Positions 50,917 through 58,924 of a stretch of 64,000 nucleotides of DNA are shown piece by piece (the first letter of the stretch is position 1; each line of letters starts with the position of its first letter). The position numbers were made by a program, and so were the translations under genes. The stretch is from Azospirillum rugosum (lineage in GTDB: Bacteria; Pseudomonadota; Alphaproteobacteria; Azospirillales; Azospirillaceae), in assembly GCF_017876155.1 (NCBI RefSeq), contig NZ_JAGINP010000004.1:309085-373084 (forward strand), read 5' to 3'. The notes beneath the pieces were generated by a model. That model saw only the letters and a list, made by a program, of their open reading frames with translations. It was not told where the DNA came from and searched no databases.

Positions 50917-52613
50917 GACGGGAACCTCAAGCGGACGCAGGTGGGCCATCCCGGCCGTTCGGCCAGCGACACCGAGCCGCCGTGCGCGGCCATGACCTTG
51001 GCGACGATGGCGAGCCCGAGGCCCGTGCCGCCAGGGCTGCGCGACACGAAGGGCTGGAACAGCGAGGCGCGGATCTCCTCCGGAATGCCCGGACCGTCGT
51101 CGCAGACGTCGACGACCACGCCGTCGGGGCGGCGCTCCGCGGTCAACAGGACGCGGCCGCCGGCCGCCCGGGCGTTGTCCAGCAGGTTCGCCAGGGCCTG
51201 CTTCAGACGCCCCGCGTCGGCCCGCAGCGACAGCCCCGGAGGGATGTCGGTCGCCACCTCCCCACCCAGCTGGGCAAGCGTGTCCGCAAGGTCGACGTCG
51301 GTCGCCTCCACCCGCCACGGCTTGGCGTAGTCGAGGAGGTCCCGCACCAGGGCGTCCATGCGGCCGAGCTGGGTCCTGACCTCGCCGCGCGTCTCCGGCG
51401 CGGCGTCGGCCACCGCCATGGCGACGATGTTCATCGGGTTGCGAAGGTCGTGGGCCACGGTGGCGGCCAACGCTCCCAGTTCGGCCAGGCGCTGGCGTTC
51501 GGCGAAGGAACGGCGCCGGTCGAGGTCGGCCTGGGCCTGCGCGGCCAGCTCCGCCAGCACCCCGGCCACCCGCCGCGGACCGGGCGGGGCCCGGTCAAGG
51601 TCGATCGCATCGAGGCGTTCCGGCGCAGCGCCATCGGTGAGCGCAAGGCGCTCGCGCAGCAGCCGCTCCGCCGTCGCGGTCAGCGCGGCCTTGTCCCCCG
51701 CCTCCTGCAGTTCCCGCCGCCAGCGGGCCAGATCGTCGGCGGTCACCTCGCCGCCGGGATACACGATGCGGTCCGCCAACCGGCGCAGCGGACCGGCAAG
51801 GGCAAGGCCCCCCAGCAACGCGGCCGCGGTCCACAGGAAGGGCGCGCCCGCCCGCTCCGCGGCGATCCCCGCGCTCGACGCCGAGACCAGGGCCGCCAGC
51901 GCGATCAGCAGCCCCCAGCACACCGCCCGCACGGCCCAGCGGTTCACCGCCATCAGTCGGTAGCGCAGCACGGCGTAGGCCAGCACGGCCAGATACAGGG
52001 GAAGCAGCAGCAACGGCCACGGATAGGCCTCGATGCCAAGCACCGGAAAGGCCAGGCCGCCGACCGAAAGGAGCCCGAGGCCGGACGACAGCAGCACCAG
52101 CGTCAGCTGCCGGCGCTCCACACCCTCGGCCGTGCGCCACGCGCCCAGCAGCATCCAGTGCCCCACGGCCGCAAGGACCATGGTGGCCGCGCCGGCGACC
52201 AACCCGGCCCCTTCATAACGGAACAGCGCGTCCACGCCCGGCCCCACCAGTGGCCAGGGAACGAAACGGCCGGTCCCGCCGAGGAGCGCGAGGAGCGCAG
52301 CCACGGCACCCGCCGCATAGGCCCGGCGGATCGTCGGACCGGAGCGCCCGGTCAGGGCGGCGGCAAAATGGACGAACAGCGCGCCGCCCAGCGGAGCCAG
52401 GGCCATCAGCGCCGCACCGAGCCGGCCGGGGATCAGCAGCCCGACCGACCAGCCGCCGACCAGCAGGAGGAAGCCCGCCAGCGGCCTGGTTCCGGGAAGC
52501 GCCCGTCCATGCCGCCACACCAGGGTGGCCAGCCCGGCGCCCCCCAGCGCGCAAAGCCCCATGGCCGTGACCAGCGCCGCCGATGCAACCACCCCGACCG
52601 CTCCCCCACTCAA
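50913..52613 (-). CDS. Membrane histidine kinase (PrsK-like)
   Basis: A 566-residue sensor. The N-terminal half holds about eight to nine membrane helices without a large periplasmic loop. A linker (LADRIVYPGGEVTADDLARW) and coiled region are followed by the His box LAATVAHDLRNPMNIVAMAV, N-box LKQALANLLDNARAAGG, G1 VCDDGPGIPEE, F-box FQPFVSR and G2 GGTGLGLAIVAKVMAAHGG. The layout resembles the PrsK kinases that partner PrsR regulators. The membrane-embedded sensor suggests a lipophilic or membrane-state signal. It is divergent from the SDR-DoxX operon. Confidence 0.9.
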
Positions 52614-52711
52614 CCCAGGTGTATCCAGCGTTTACAGGGACCCTACCGCAATCCGCAACCGCGGTTAACAGGCGAAGCGCTCCCGACCGCGAAATCCGGG
52701 CCCGCGCGGCG

Positions 52712-52726
52712 TGGCACAGCCTTTGC
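52712..52726 (+). promoter_or_regulatory. Sigma-54 (-24/-12) promoter of the SDR-DUF2269-DUF4166 operon
   Basis: TGGCAC-AGCCT-TTGC, an exact match to the TGGCAC-N5-TTGC core, with GG at 52713-52714 and GC at 52725-52726. It points toward the SDR-DoxX gene (start 52820). rpoN and an NtrC-type activator are in the window. Confidence 0.85.
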
Positions 52727-52819
52727 CATTCCCAGGGCGTAACGGAACGGATTGGGGGTATCGATGGTGATGGACAGGCTGTTCGCGGTGTGGGCGTTCA
52801 CGCGCGGCGGGATGCCGTC

Positions 52820-54061
52820 GTGACCGCGATCCTGATCGTCGGCGGCCGCGGCTTCATCGGCCGGCACCTGCACGCCGCCCTCGACGCCGCCGGCCATCGC
52901 GTGACCGCGCCCGGCCGCACGGGGTTCGATCTGGTCCGCGACGATGAGCCCACGCTCGCCGCCAAGCTCGCCGGGCAGGCGGTGGTCATCAACGCCGCCG
53001 GCCTGGTGCAGGGCCATGCCGGCAACAGCATGGAGGCGGTGCACGCCGAAGGGACGGAGCGGCTGGTCCGGGCGTGCCGGGCGGCCGGCGTGCCAAGGCT
53101 GATCCACCTGTCGGCGCTGGGCGCGGCGCCGGACGGGCCGACCCGGTACCAGCGCACGAAGGGCCGCGGGGAAGCCGCGCTGGCGAGCAGCCCCGGCATT
53201 GATTGCTGCGTGCTCCGCCCCTCGGTCGTCATCGGCCGCGGCGGTGCCAGCACGGCGCTGTTTTCCGCCCTCGCGGCCTTGCCCCTGGCCCCACGCATCG
53301 GCCCCGGCGGCTGGACGGTCCAGCCGGTGCACGTGGACGACCTCGCGGCGCTGGTGGTCCGGCTGGTGTCCCTGGATGGCCCGCTGCCCCGCCGCATCGA
53401 CGTGGTCGGCCCGGAGCCGATGACCACCGACGCGCTGACCATGACGCTGCGGATGTGGCTGGGCCTGCCGCCGCGGCGCTGGCTTCCGGTTCCCGAGCCG
53501 CTTCTCGGCGCCGTCGCCACCATCGGCGAGCGCCTGCGGGGCGGTCCCGTCAACCGCGAAACCCTCGCCATGCTGAAGGCCGGCAACACCGCCGACCCGG
53601 CGCCCTTCGCCGCGGTTCTCGGCCGGGCGCCCCAGGCGTTGTCGGACGCCCTGGCCCGTCACCCGGCGTCCGACGCCGACCGCCTGCACGCGCGCCTGTA
53701 TGCCCTGCGGCCGGTGTTGCGCTGGAGCCTTGCGCTGTTGTGGATCGTCACCGGCCTGCTGTCGTTCGGCCTGCATCCGCTGGCCGACTCCCATCGCCTG
53801 CTCGCGTCGGTGGGGTTGCAGGGTCCGCTGGCCGACCTGGCCCTCTTCGGCGGCGCCGGCCTCGACCTGACGCTCGGGCTTCTCCTGCTCGCCCGGTGGC
53901 GTCCGGTGGCGGTCGGCGGCGCCATGCTCGCCAGCGTGGCGGCCTTCACCATCATCGCCGCCGGCCTGCCCCTGGACCACTGGACGCATCCCTTCGCCCC
54001 CCTGCTCAAGAACCTGCCCATCGCCGCGGCGACGCTGGCGATGATGGCCATGGAGGCCTGA
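52820..54061 (+). CDS. SDR-type NAD(P)-binding protein fused to a DoxX-like membrane domain
   Basis: A 413-residue fusion. Residues 1-290 form an atypical SDR: Rossmann VTAILIVGGRGFIGRHLHAA, VINAAGLVQGHAGNSMEAVH, LIHLSALGAAPDGPTRYQRT (Tyr and nearby Lys) and VLRPSVVIGRGGASTALFSA. The C-terminal 120 residues have four membrane helices (LRWSLALLWIVTGLLSFGLH etc.) of the DoxX-like type. The GTG at 52820 is chosen, as the Rossmann motif starts 4 residues later. The next gene starts one base after the stop. The operon has a sigma-54 promoter. Confidence 0.85.
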   Translation: MTAILIVGGRGFIGRHLHAALDAAGHRVTAPGRTGFDLVRDDEPTLAAKLAGQAVVINAAGLVQGHAGNSMEAVHAEGTERLVRACRAAGVPRLIHLSALGAAPDGPTRYQRTKGRGEAALASSPGIDCCVLRPSVVIGRGGASTALFSALAALPLAPRIGPGGWTVQPVHVDDLAALVVRLVSLDGPLPRRIDVVGPEPMTTDALTMTLRMWLGLPPRRWLPVPEPLLGAVATIGERLRGGPVNRETLAMLKAGNTADPAPFAAVLGRAPQALSDALARHPASDADRLHARLYALRPVLRWSLALLWIVTGLLSFGLHPLADSHRLLASVGLQGPLADLALFGGAGLDLTLGLLLLARWRPVAVGGAMLASVAAFTIIAAGLPLDHWTHPFAPLLKNLPIAAATLAMMAMEA

Positions 54062-54062
54062 T

Positions 54063-54530
54063 ATGGACCCGACCACGCTCAAGCTCATCCACATCCTGTC
54101 GGCCATCCTGCTGTTCGGCACGGGCCTGGGGACCGCCTTCCACGGCATGGCGAGCAACCTGTCGAAGGACGTGCGCGCCATCGCCGTCGCCAACCGCAAC
54201 GTCGTGCTGGCCGACTGGCTGTTCACCACGCCCACGGTGGTGATCCAGCCCGTCAGCGGCCTGTGGCTCGCGCTGGAGCAGGGATGGCCGCTCACCTCCG
54301 GCTGGATCGTCCTGACGCTGGTGCTTTACGCCGTGGCCGGCGCGTGCTGGCTGCCGGTGGTGTGGCTGCAAATCCGCATGCGCCGCATGGCCGAGGACGC
54401 GGTCGCCGCGGGAACGCCCCTGCCCCCGCTGTACCACCGCTATTTCCGCATCTGGTTCGCGCTCGGCTGGCCCGCCTTCACGGCGATGGTGGCGATCGTC
54501 GGGCTGATGGTGTTCAAGCCCGATTTCTAA
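54063..54530 (+). CDS. DUF2269 family membrane protein
   Basis: A 155-residue protein with four membrane helices: LKLIHILSAILLFGTGLGTA, a second around TPTVVIQPVSGLWLA, a third GWIVLTLVLYAVAGACWLPV and a last FALGWPAFTAMVAIVGLMVF. DUF2269 proteins are of unknown function and regularly sit next to the SDR-DoxX and DUF4166 genes. Start immediately after the upstream stop implies coupling. Confidence 0.85.
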   Translation: MDPTTLKLIHILSAILLFGTGLGTAFHGMASNLSKDVRAIAVANRNVVLADWLFTTPTVVIQPVSGLWLALEQGWPLTSGWIVLTLVLYAVAGACWLPVVWLQIRMRRMAEDAVAAGTPLPPLYHRYFRIWFALGWPAFTAMVAIVGLMVFKPDF

Positions 54531-54544
54531 CGGAGAAAGCTGCC

Positions 54545-55108
54545 ATGACCCCTTTTCAGCGCATCCTCGGCACCGCGTTCGATGACCTTCCCGCTCCCGT
54601 GCGCGCCTTGCACGGACTGACCACCAGCGCCCACACCGCCGGCTTGGCCGACATCCGCGCCGCCGCCAATCCCGGAGCCTGGCTGCTGTGCAAGGTCGCC
54701 GGCCTGCCGAAGCCCGGGCACGGCGTGCCGGTCAGCGTCTCCTTCCATCCCGACGGCCGGGGGCGCGAAGTCTGGAACCGCCGCTTCGCCGGGCGGCGGT
54801 ACGCCAGCACCATGGAGGCCGGCCGCCGGCGTGACGGCGGACTGTTGATCGAACATTTCGGTCCCTTCGACCTGCTGTTTCGGCTGGAGGCGACGCAGGA
54901 CCGGCTTGCGTGGTCGCTGGCCGGCTGGAGATTGCTCGGCATCCCCCTGCCGGCCTGGAGCCGCCCGACCATCGAGTGCAGCGAATCCGGCAACGGCACG
55001 CGCTTCCTGTTCGACATCGACGTCGCGTTTCCGCTGGTCGGCCCTGTGGTGCATTACCGGGGATGGCTCGCCCCCTCGCCATCCGCAGATTGCACAGACC
55101 AAAGCTGA
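54545..55108 (+). CDS. DUF4166 family protein
   Basis: A 187-residue soluble protein. FQRILGTAFDDLPAPVRALH, AGLPKPGHGVPVSVSFHPDG, EVWNRRFAGRRYASTMEAGR and LIEHFGPFDLLFRLEATQDR are typical of DUF4166. The beta-rich fold may bind lipids, but this is not known. It is third in the sigma-54-driven operon, 14 bases after the DUF2269 gene, with the ribosome-binding site GGAGAA upstream. Confidence 0.83.
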   Translation: MTPFQRILGTAFDDLPAPVRALHGLTTSAHTAGLADIRAAANPGAWLLCKVAGLPKPGHGVPVSVSFHPDGRGREVWNRRFAGRRYASTMEAGRRRDGGLLIEHFGPFDLLFRLEATQDRLAWSLAGWRLLGIPLPAWSRPTIECSESGNGTRFLFDIDVAFPLVGPVVHYRGWLAPSPSADCTDQS

Positions 55109-55119
55109 CGGTGGTTTTC

Positions 55120-55148
55120 TTGACCGGGATTGGCGGCTGCTTCATATT
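55120..55148 (+). promoter_or_regulatory. Sigma-70-type promoter for the TIR/SLOG cassette
   Basis: TTGACC, 17 bases, CATATT, about 100 bases before the TIR gene. It suggests transcription independent of the sigma-54 operon upstream. Confidence 0.55.
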
Positions 55149-55253
55149 TTCCGGCGCCTGACGCAACCTCACCTCAACCCACCGGTTCGAGAACGGACGA
55201 GCGCGCGGCGGGGCCCGTCCTTGCGCATCGATCCACCACAATCCCGTGACGCC

Positions 55254-57716
55254 ATGTCCCCTCCGCCGCGCGCCCTGAACGTCTTCATCTCCTACGCGCA
55301 CGAGGACGAAGCCTTGCGCGATAAGCTGGAGAAGCAGCTCGCCATCCTGCGCCGGCAAGGGCTGATCGAGACCTGGCACGACCGCAAGATCACCGCCGGG
55401 CGGGAATGGGCTGGTCGGATCGACGCCGCGTTGCGGGCGGCGGACATCGTCCTGCTTCTGATCAGCGCCGACTTCCTGGCGTCCGACTACATCTACGATG
55501 TCGAGCTGACTCTGGCGATGGAGCGACACGAGGCCGGCGAGGCGCGGGTCCTGCCGATCATCCTGCGCCCCTGCCTGTGGCAGCGCGGCGTCTTCGCCAA
55601 GCTCCAGGCGCTGCCGAAGGATGGCGAACCGGCGATCAGCCAGACATGGGGTTCTCTGGACGAGGCGTTCCTGTCGATTGCCAAGGGCATCGCCAAGGCG
55701 GCCGAGGAAATCGCGGCGGAACGAACCGTCCGCACAGCGGCCGGCACGCCCACCCAGACGGTCTGGAACGTGCCGTTTTGGCGCAATCCGAACTTCGCCG
55801 GCCGGTCGGCCCTCCTGGCCCAGCTAGGGGCGACGCTGTCGGCCGGGCGTCCGGCAGCGCTTTCCGGCCTGGGAGGCATCGGCAAGACCCAGCTGGCGCT
55901 GGAATACGCGTGGCGGCACCGGGACGACCACCCCGTCGTCTGGTGGATCCGCGCGGAGGATCCGGCGACGCTGGCGGCGGACTACGCCGCCCTGGCGGCG
56001 CCGCTCGGCCTGCCGGAGGCGCAAGCGCGGGAGCAGCACGTCGTGGTGGCCGCGGTGCGTGCCTGGCTCGAACGGAACACGGGCTGGCTGCTCGTCTTGG
56101 ACAACGCCGAAACCCGCGATGCGGTTCGCCCCTACGTGCCACAGGGCGGTGGTGGCGCCGTGATCATCACCTCCCGCTCACCGGTCTGGGGTGGGTTAGC
56201 CGAGCGCCTGGACGTGAAGGTCCTGGACCCGGACGAGGCGACCGATTTCCTGATGAGGCGAACCGGCGACGGCGACCGCCAAGCCGCCGCGTCCCTGGCC
56301 GAAGCGCTTGGATACCTACCGCTCGCTTTGGAGCAGGCGGCGGCCTACATCGAAGAAGCCAGCGATTCGCTGGCGAATTACCGGAAGCTGTTCGAGGAGC
56401 ATCACGCCGCCCTGCTGAAAGCCGGGCAGCCAGCCACCGAGTACCCGGACACGGTGGCGACCACCTGGGCGCTGGCGATGGAACGCCTGGACACACCGGC
56501 CCGCGCTCTGCTGAACCTGTGCGCTTTCCTGGCGCCGGAGGAAATCCCGCTGGAGGTTATCGTCTCTCAGGCGGCGAAACTGCCGGAACCGCTGGACCAA
56601 GTGGCCGCTAACCCGGTGACGCTAAACGCAACGCTGACCGGCTTGTTGCGATACTCCTTGATCGGTCGCAAGGGCGACGATCTGTCTGTGCACCGACTGG
56701 TGCAGATGGTGGTGCGGGACCGCCTAGACGAGGCCGGCTGGGCGAACTGGGCGGAAGCGGCGTTAGCGATGGTGACCGCGGCCTTTCCGTACGACAGTGA
56801 TTATCCCGAGACGTGGCCGACCTGCGCCCGGCTCGTGTCCCATGCTCTGCAGGCAGCACACTGGGTAGAAATTCGCGGGTTGGCTATGGGTCAGATCGGT
56901 ACTCTGCTCAACCAGGTTGGTTTGTATCAGAGTGGGCGAGCGGAGTTCGACGCCGCCCGAGCACAGCTCGAGCGGGCCCTCCGCATCTGCGAGAAAACCG
57001 ACGGTTCTGATCGCCCAATAATGGCGAGTCGCCTCAACAATCTCGGTGGCGTGCTGCGGGGGTTGGGCGATCTGGCCGGTGCTAGAGCACTCTACGAGCG
57101 CGCTTTGCGGATCGACGAGAAAGCCCTAGGCTCCGACAATCCGGAGGTCGCGACCGACATTAACAATCTCGGCCTTGTGCTGCGGGATTTGGGTGATCTG
57201 GCCGGCGCTAAAGAAAGTTTTGAGCGCGCCATAAAAATTGGCGAGAAAACCGATGGGCCTAATCATCCAAATGCCGCCATTCGCGTCAGCAATCTTGGTA
57301 TTGTGCTGCATGACTTGGGTGATTTAGTCGGTGCTAAGGAAAATTATGAACGCGCCCTGCGTATCGACGAGAAGACGTACGGCCCTGACCATTCGAATGT
57401 GGCGATTCGTTTAAGCAATCTCGGCCTTGTGCTGCGTGACTTGGGTGATCTGGTTAGCGCTAAGGTACACATTGATCGCGCTATAAGCATTAGCGAGAAG
57501 GTCTATGGTCATGAACACCCGAATCTAGCGACTCGCGTCAACAATTTAAGCATTGTGCTATTGGGCCTGGGTGATCTGGTCGGCGCTGAGCGGCAATTGA
57601 AGCGCGCACTGAGAATTTTTCGATCGGCGTACGGTGACCAGCATCCGCGCACTCAGACAACTCAGGAAAACCTCGAGTTGGTCCTCCGGAAGATGCGCGA
57701 CCACCCCGACCCATAA
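55254..57716 (+). CDS. TIR - NB-ARC (STAND) - TPR protein, candidate defence sensor
   Basis: An 820-residue NLR-like protein. Residues 8-150: TIR domain (NVFISYAHEDEALRDKLEKQ, ADFLASDYIYDVELTLAMER), with Glu84 as candidate NAD-hydrolysing residue. Residues 180-480: STAND NTPase with FAGR, Walker A GLGGIGKT (205-212), Walker B WLLVLDN (Asp283), sensor IITSR (Arg308) and the NB-ARC motif GYLPLAL (353-359). Residues 620-810: five to six 42-residue TPRs of kinesin-light-chain type (NNLGLVLRDLGDLAGAKESF). TPRs in such proteins sense a trigger, the NTPase oligomerises, the TIR makes an NAD-derived product. The TPR part is lower in G+C than the rest. The ATG at 55254 lacks a good ribosome-binding site. 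The SLOG-TM gene follows after 60 bases. Confidence 0.88.
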   Translation: MSPPPRALNVFISYAHEDEALRDKLEKQLAILRRQGLIETWHDRKITAGREWAGRIDAALRAADIVLLLISADFLASDYIYDVELTLAMERHEAGEARVLPIILRPCLWQRGVFAKLQALPKDGEPAISQTWGSLDEAFLSIAKGIAKAAEEIAAERTVRTAAGTPTQTVWNVPFWRNPNFAGRSALLAQLGATLSAGRPAALSGLGGIGKTQLALEYAWRHRDDHPVVWWIRAEDPATLAADYAALAAPLGLPEAQAREQHVVVAAVRAWLERNTGWLLVLDNAETRDAVRPYVPQGGGGAVIITSRSPVWGGLAERLDVKVLDPDEATDFLMRRTGDGDRQAAASLAEALGYLPLALEQAAAYIEEASDSLANYRKLFEEHHAALLKAGQPATEYPDTVATTWALAMERLDTPARALLNLCAFLAPEEIPLEVIVSQAAKLPEPLDQVAANPVTLNATLTGLLRYSLIGRKGDDLSVHRLVQMVVRDRLDEAGWANWAEAALAMVTAAFPYDSDYPETWPTCARLVSHALQAAHWVEIRGLAMGQIGTLLNQVGLYQSGRAEFDAARAQLERALRICEKTDGSDRPIMASRLNNLGGVLRGLGDLAGARALYERALRIDEKALGSDNPEVATDINNLGLVLRDLGDLAGAKESFERAIKIGEKTDGPNHPNAAIRVSNLGIVLHDLGDLVGAKENYERALRIDEKTYGPDHSNVAIRLSNLGLVLRDLGDLVSAKVHIDRAISISEKVYGHEHPNLATRVNNLSIVLLGLGDLVGAERQLKRALRIFRSAYGDQHPRTQTTQENLELVLRKMRDHPDP

Positions 57717-57776
57717 CCCCGCCCAACATCCCCCGCACCTGACCGACGACATTCCCTCCCCACAAAGAGACCACCC

Positions 57777-58859
57777 ATGCCTGGACCGCTCATCGCCATC
57801 GCCGGCAGCGCCGAACCGGAGCGCGACTACGATCCGCCGGTCGATTGCGACGCCGCCCGTGCGGCGGCGGAGCAGCTCGGCGCCGAGTTGGCGAAAGCCG
57901 GGTGCCGCATCATCGTTTACTCCAGCAAGAACTTCATCGAGAGGGATGTCGTGCGCGGCTTCGTCGCGGAAGCCAAGGAGCCGAAGGCGATCCAGGTCCG
58001 CTGCCCGGCGGGGAGCAAGGCGGACAAGTTCCCCGAATGCCAGGACCATCGGGATCTGTTCGACTTCCACGCCGACCCTCATCGGGAATGGGAGATCTCC
58101 TATTACCGATCGCTCCGCGAAGCCGACGGCGTGCTGCTGATCGGCGGCGGTCAGGCGACGCTGATCACCGGCCATCTGGCGCTGGCGGAACGCAAGCCGC
58201 TGGTGGCGCTGGGCACCTTCGGCGGCGCGGCCAGCCGGGTCTGGGGGGCGATCACGCCCGGCGAGGATCTGGTCACGAAGGACGAACGCAACCTCTTCGG
58301 ACGGCCGCAGTGGGCCGACGACAGCGCCGCGGCCTGCGTGCGCGCCCTGCTCGACCAGCACGAGCGCCGGGCGAAGGACCGCGCGGCCGCGCAGCGGGCG
58401 AAGCGGGAGTTGGACCTCCAGGTTCAGAAAAGGTCCGTCAGCGTCATCCTTCTCGTCCTGGTCACCCTGGTCGTCCTGGCGGTCGGCCTGGGGTGGAGCG
58501 CCGTCGGTGCGGTCTCGTTCCAGGCGCTGCTGATGTCCGCCGGCGCCTTTGCCGGGGCGGCCGGCGCGACGGTGCGCACGCTGTGGGCCGGCGAAACCGA
58601 CCAATCCACCGTTCGGGGGGTGGCGCTGGGGGTGGCCGCCGGATTCATCTCCTCGCTGCTCTACATCGTATCCCAAGTCGCCGCGAACCCGGCCATGCTC
58701 GGCACCGGCGCGACGCCGGCAAGCGATCCGCCGCGCCTGCTGCTGCTGTTCGCGGTGCTGATCGGCTTCATCGCCGACTTCACCTTCGACGCGGTCTACC
58801 GCAAGCTCGCCCGGACCGACGTCGTCCACACCGGGGCGGTCCAGGTGAAGGAGTCCTGA
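57777..58859 (+). CDS. SLOG-like domain protein with four membrane helices, candidate effector
   Basis: A 360-residue protein. Residues 1-195 form a Rossmann-like LOG/SLOG domain: LIAIAGSAEPERDYDPPVDC, a helix AAEQLGAELAKAGCRIIVYS, then DGVLLIGGGQATLITGHLAL (residues 118-136), the Gly-rich nucleotide site, and PLVALGTFGGAASRVWG. A charged helical linker (191-219) leads to four membrane helices at about 221-240, 247-265, 279-301 and 319-338. SLOG domains bind nucleotide-derived signals (in ThsA of Thoeris they read a cyclic ADP-ribose variant). With the TIR gene upstream, it could be a signal-gated membrane effector; this is inference. The SLOG assignment is by pattern, and TRPM-type SLOG is an alternative subfamily. 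Confidence 0.7.
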   Translation: MPGPLIAIAGSAEPERDYDPPVDCDAARAAAEQLGAELAKAGCRIIVYSSKNFIERDVVRGFVAEAKEPKAIQVRCPAGSKADKFPECQDHRDLFDFHADPHREWEISYYRSLREADGVLLIGGGQATLITGHLALAERKPLVALGTFGGAASRVWGAITPGEDLVTKDERNLFGRPQWADDSAAACVRALLDQHERRAKDRAAAQRAKRELDLQVQKRSVSVILLVLVTLVVLAVGLGWSAVGAVSFQALLMSAGAFAGAAGATVRTLWAGETDQSTVRGVALGVAAGFISSLLYIVSQVAANPAMLGTGATPASDPPRLLLLFAVLIGFIADFTFDAVYRKLARTDVVHTGAVQVKES

Positions 58860-58888
58860 AGGCCGGCCCCGCTTCCGGGACCGGCCTT
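58859..58888. terminator. Strong hairpin between the SLOG gene and the convergent peptidase gene
   Basis: AAGGCCGGCCCCG-CTT-CCGGGACCGGCCTT, stem with one mismatch, starting at the SLOG stop codon. No T-tract, so termination may be partial. Confidence 0.6.
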
Positions 58889-58924
58889 GCCGAGCAGATA
58901 AGGTTGCTTTGCGGGACGGTTGGC

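Noticed and set aside
57000..57660. Regular repeats of about 126 bases that could suggest a CRISPR or satellite
   Set aside because: They are in frame and encode 42-residue TPRs; there are no short identical repeats with unique spacers.
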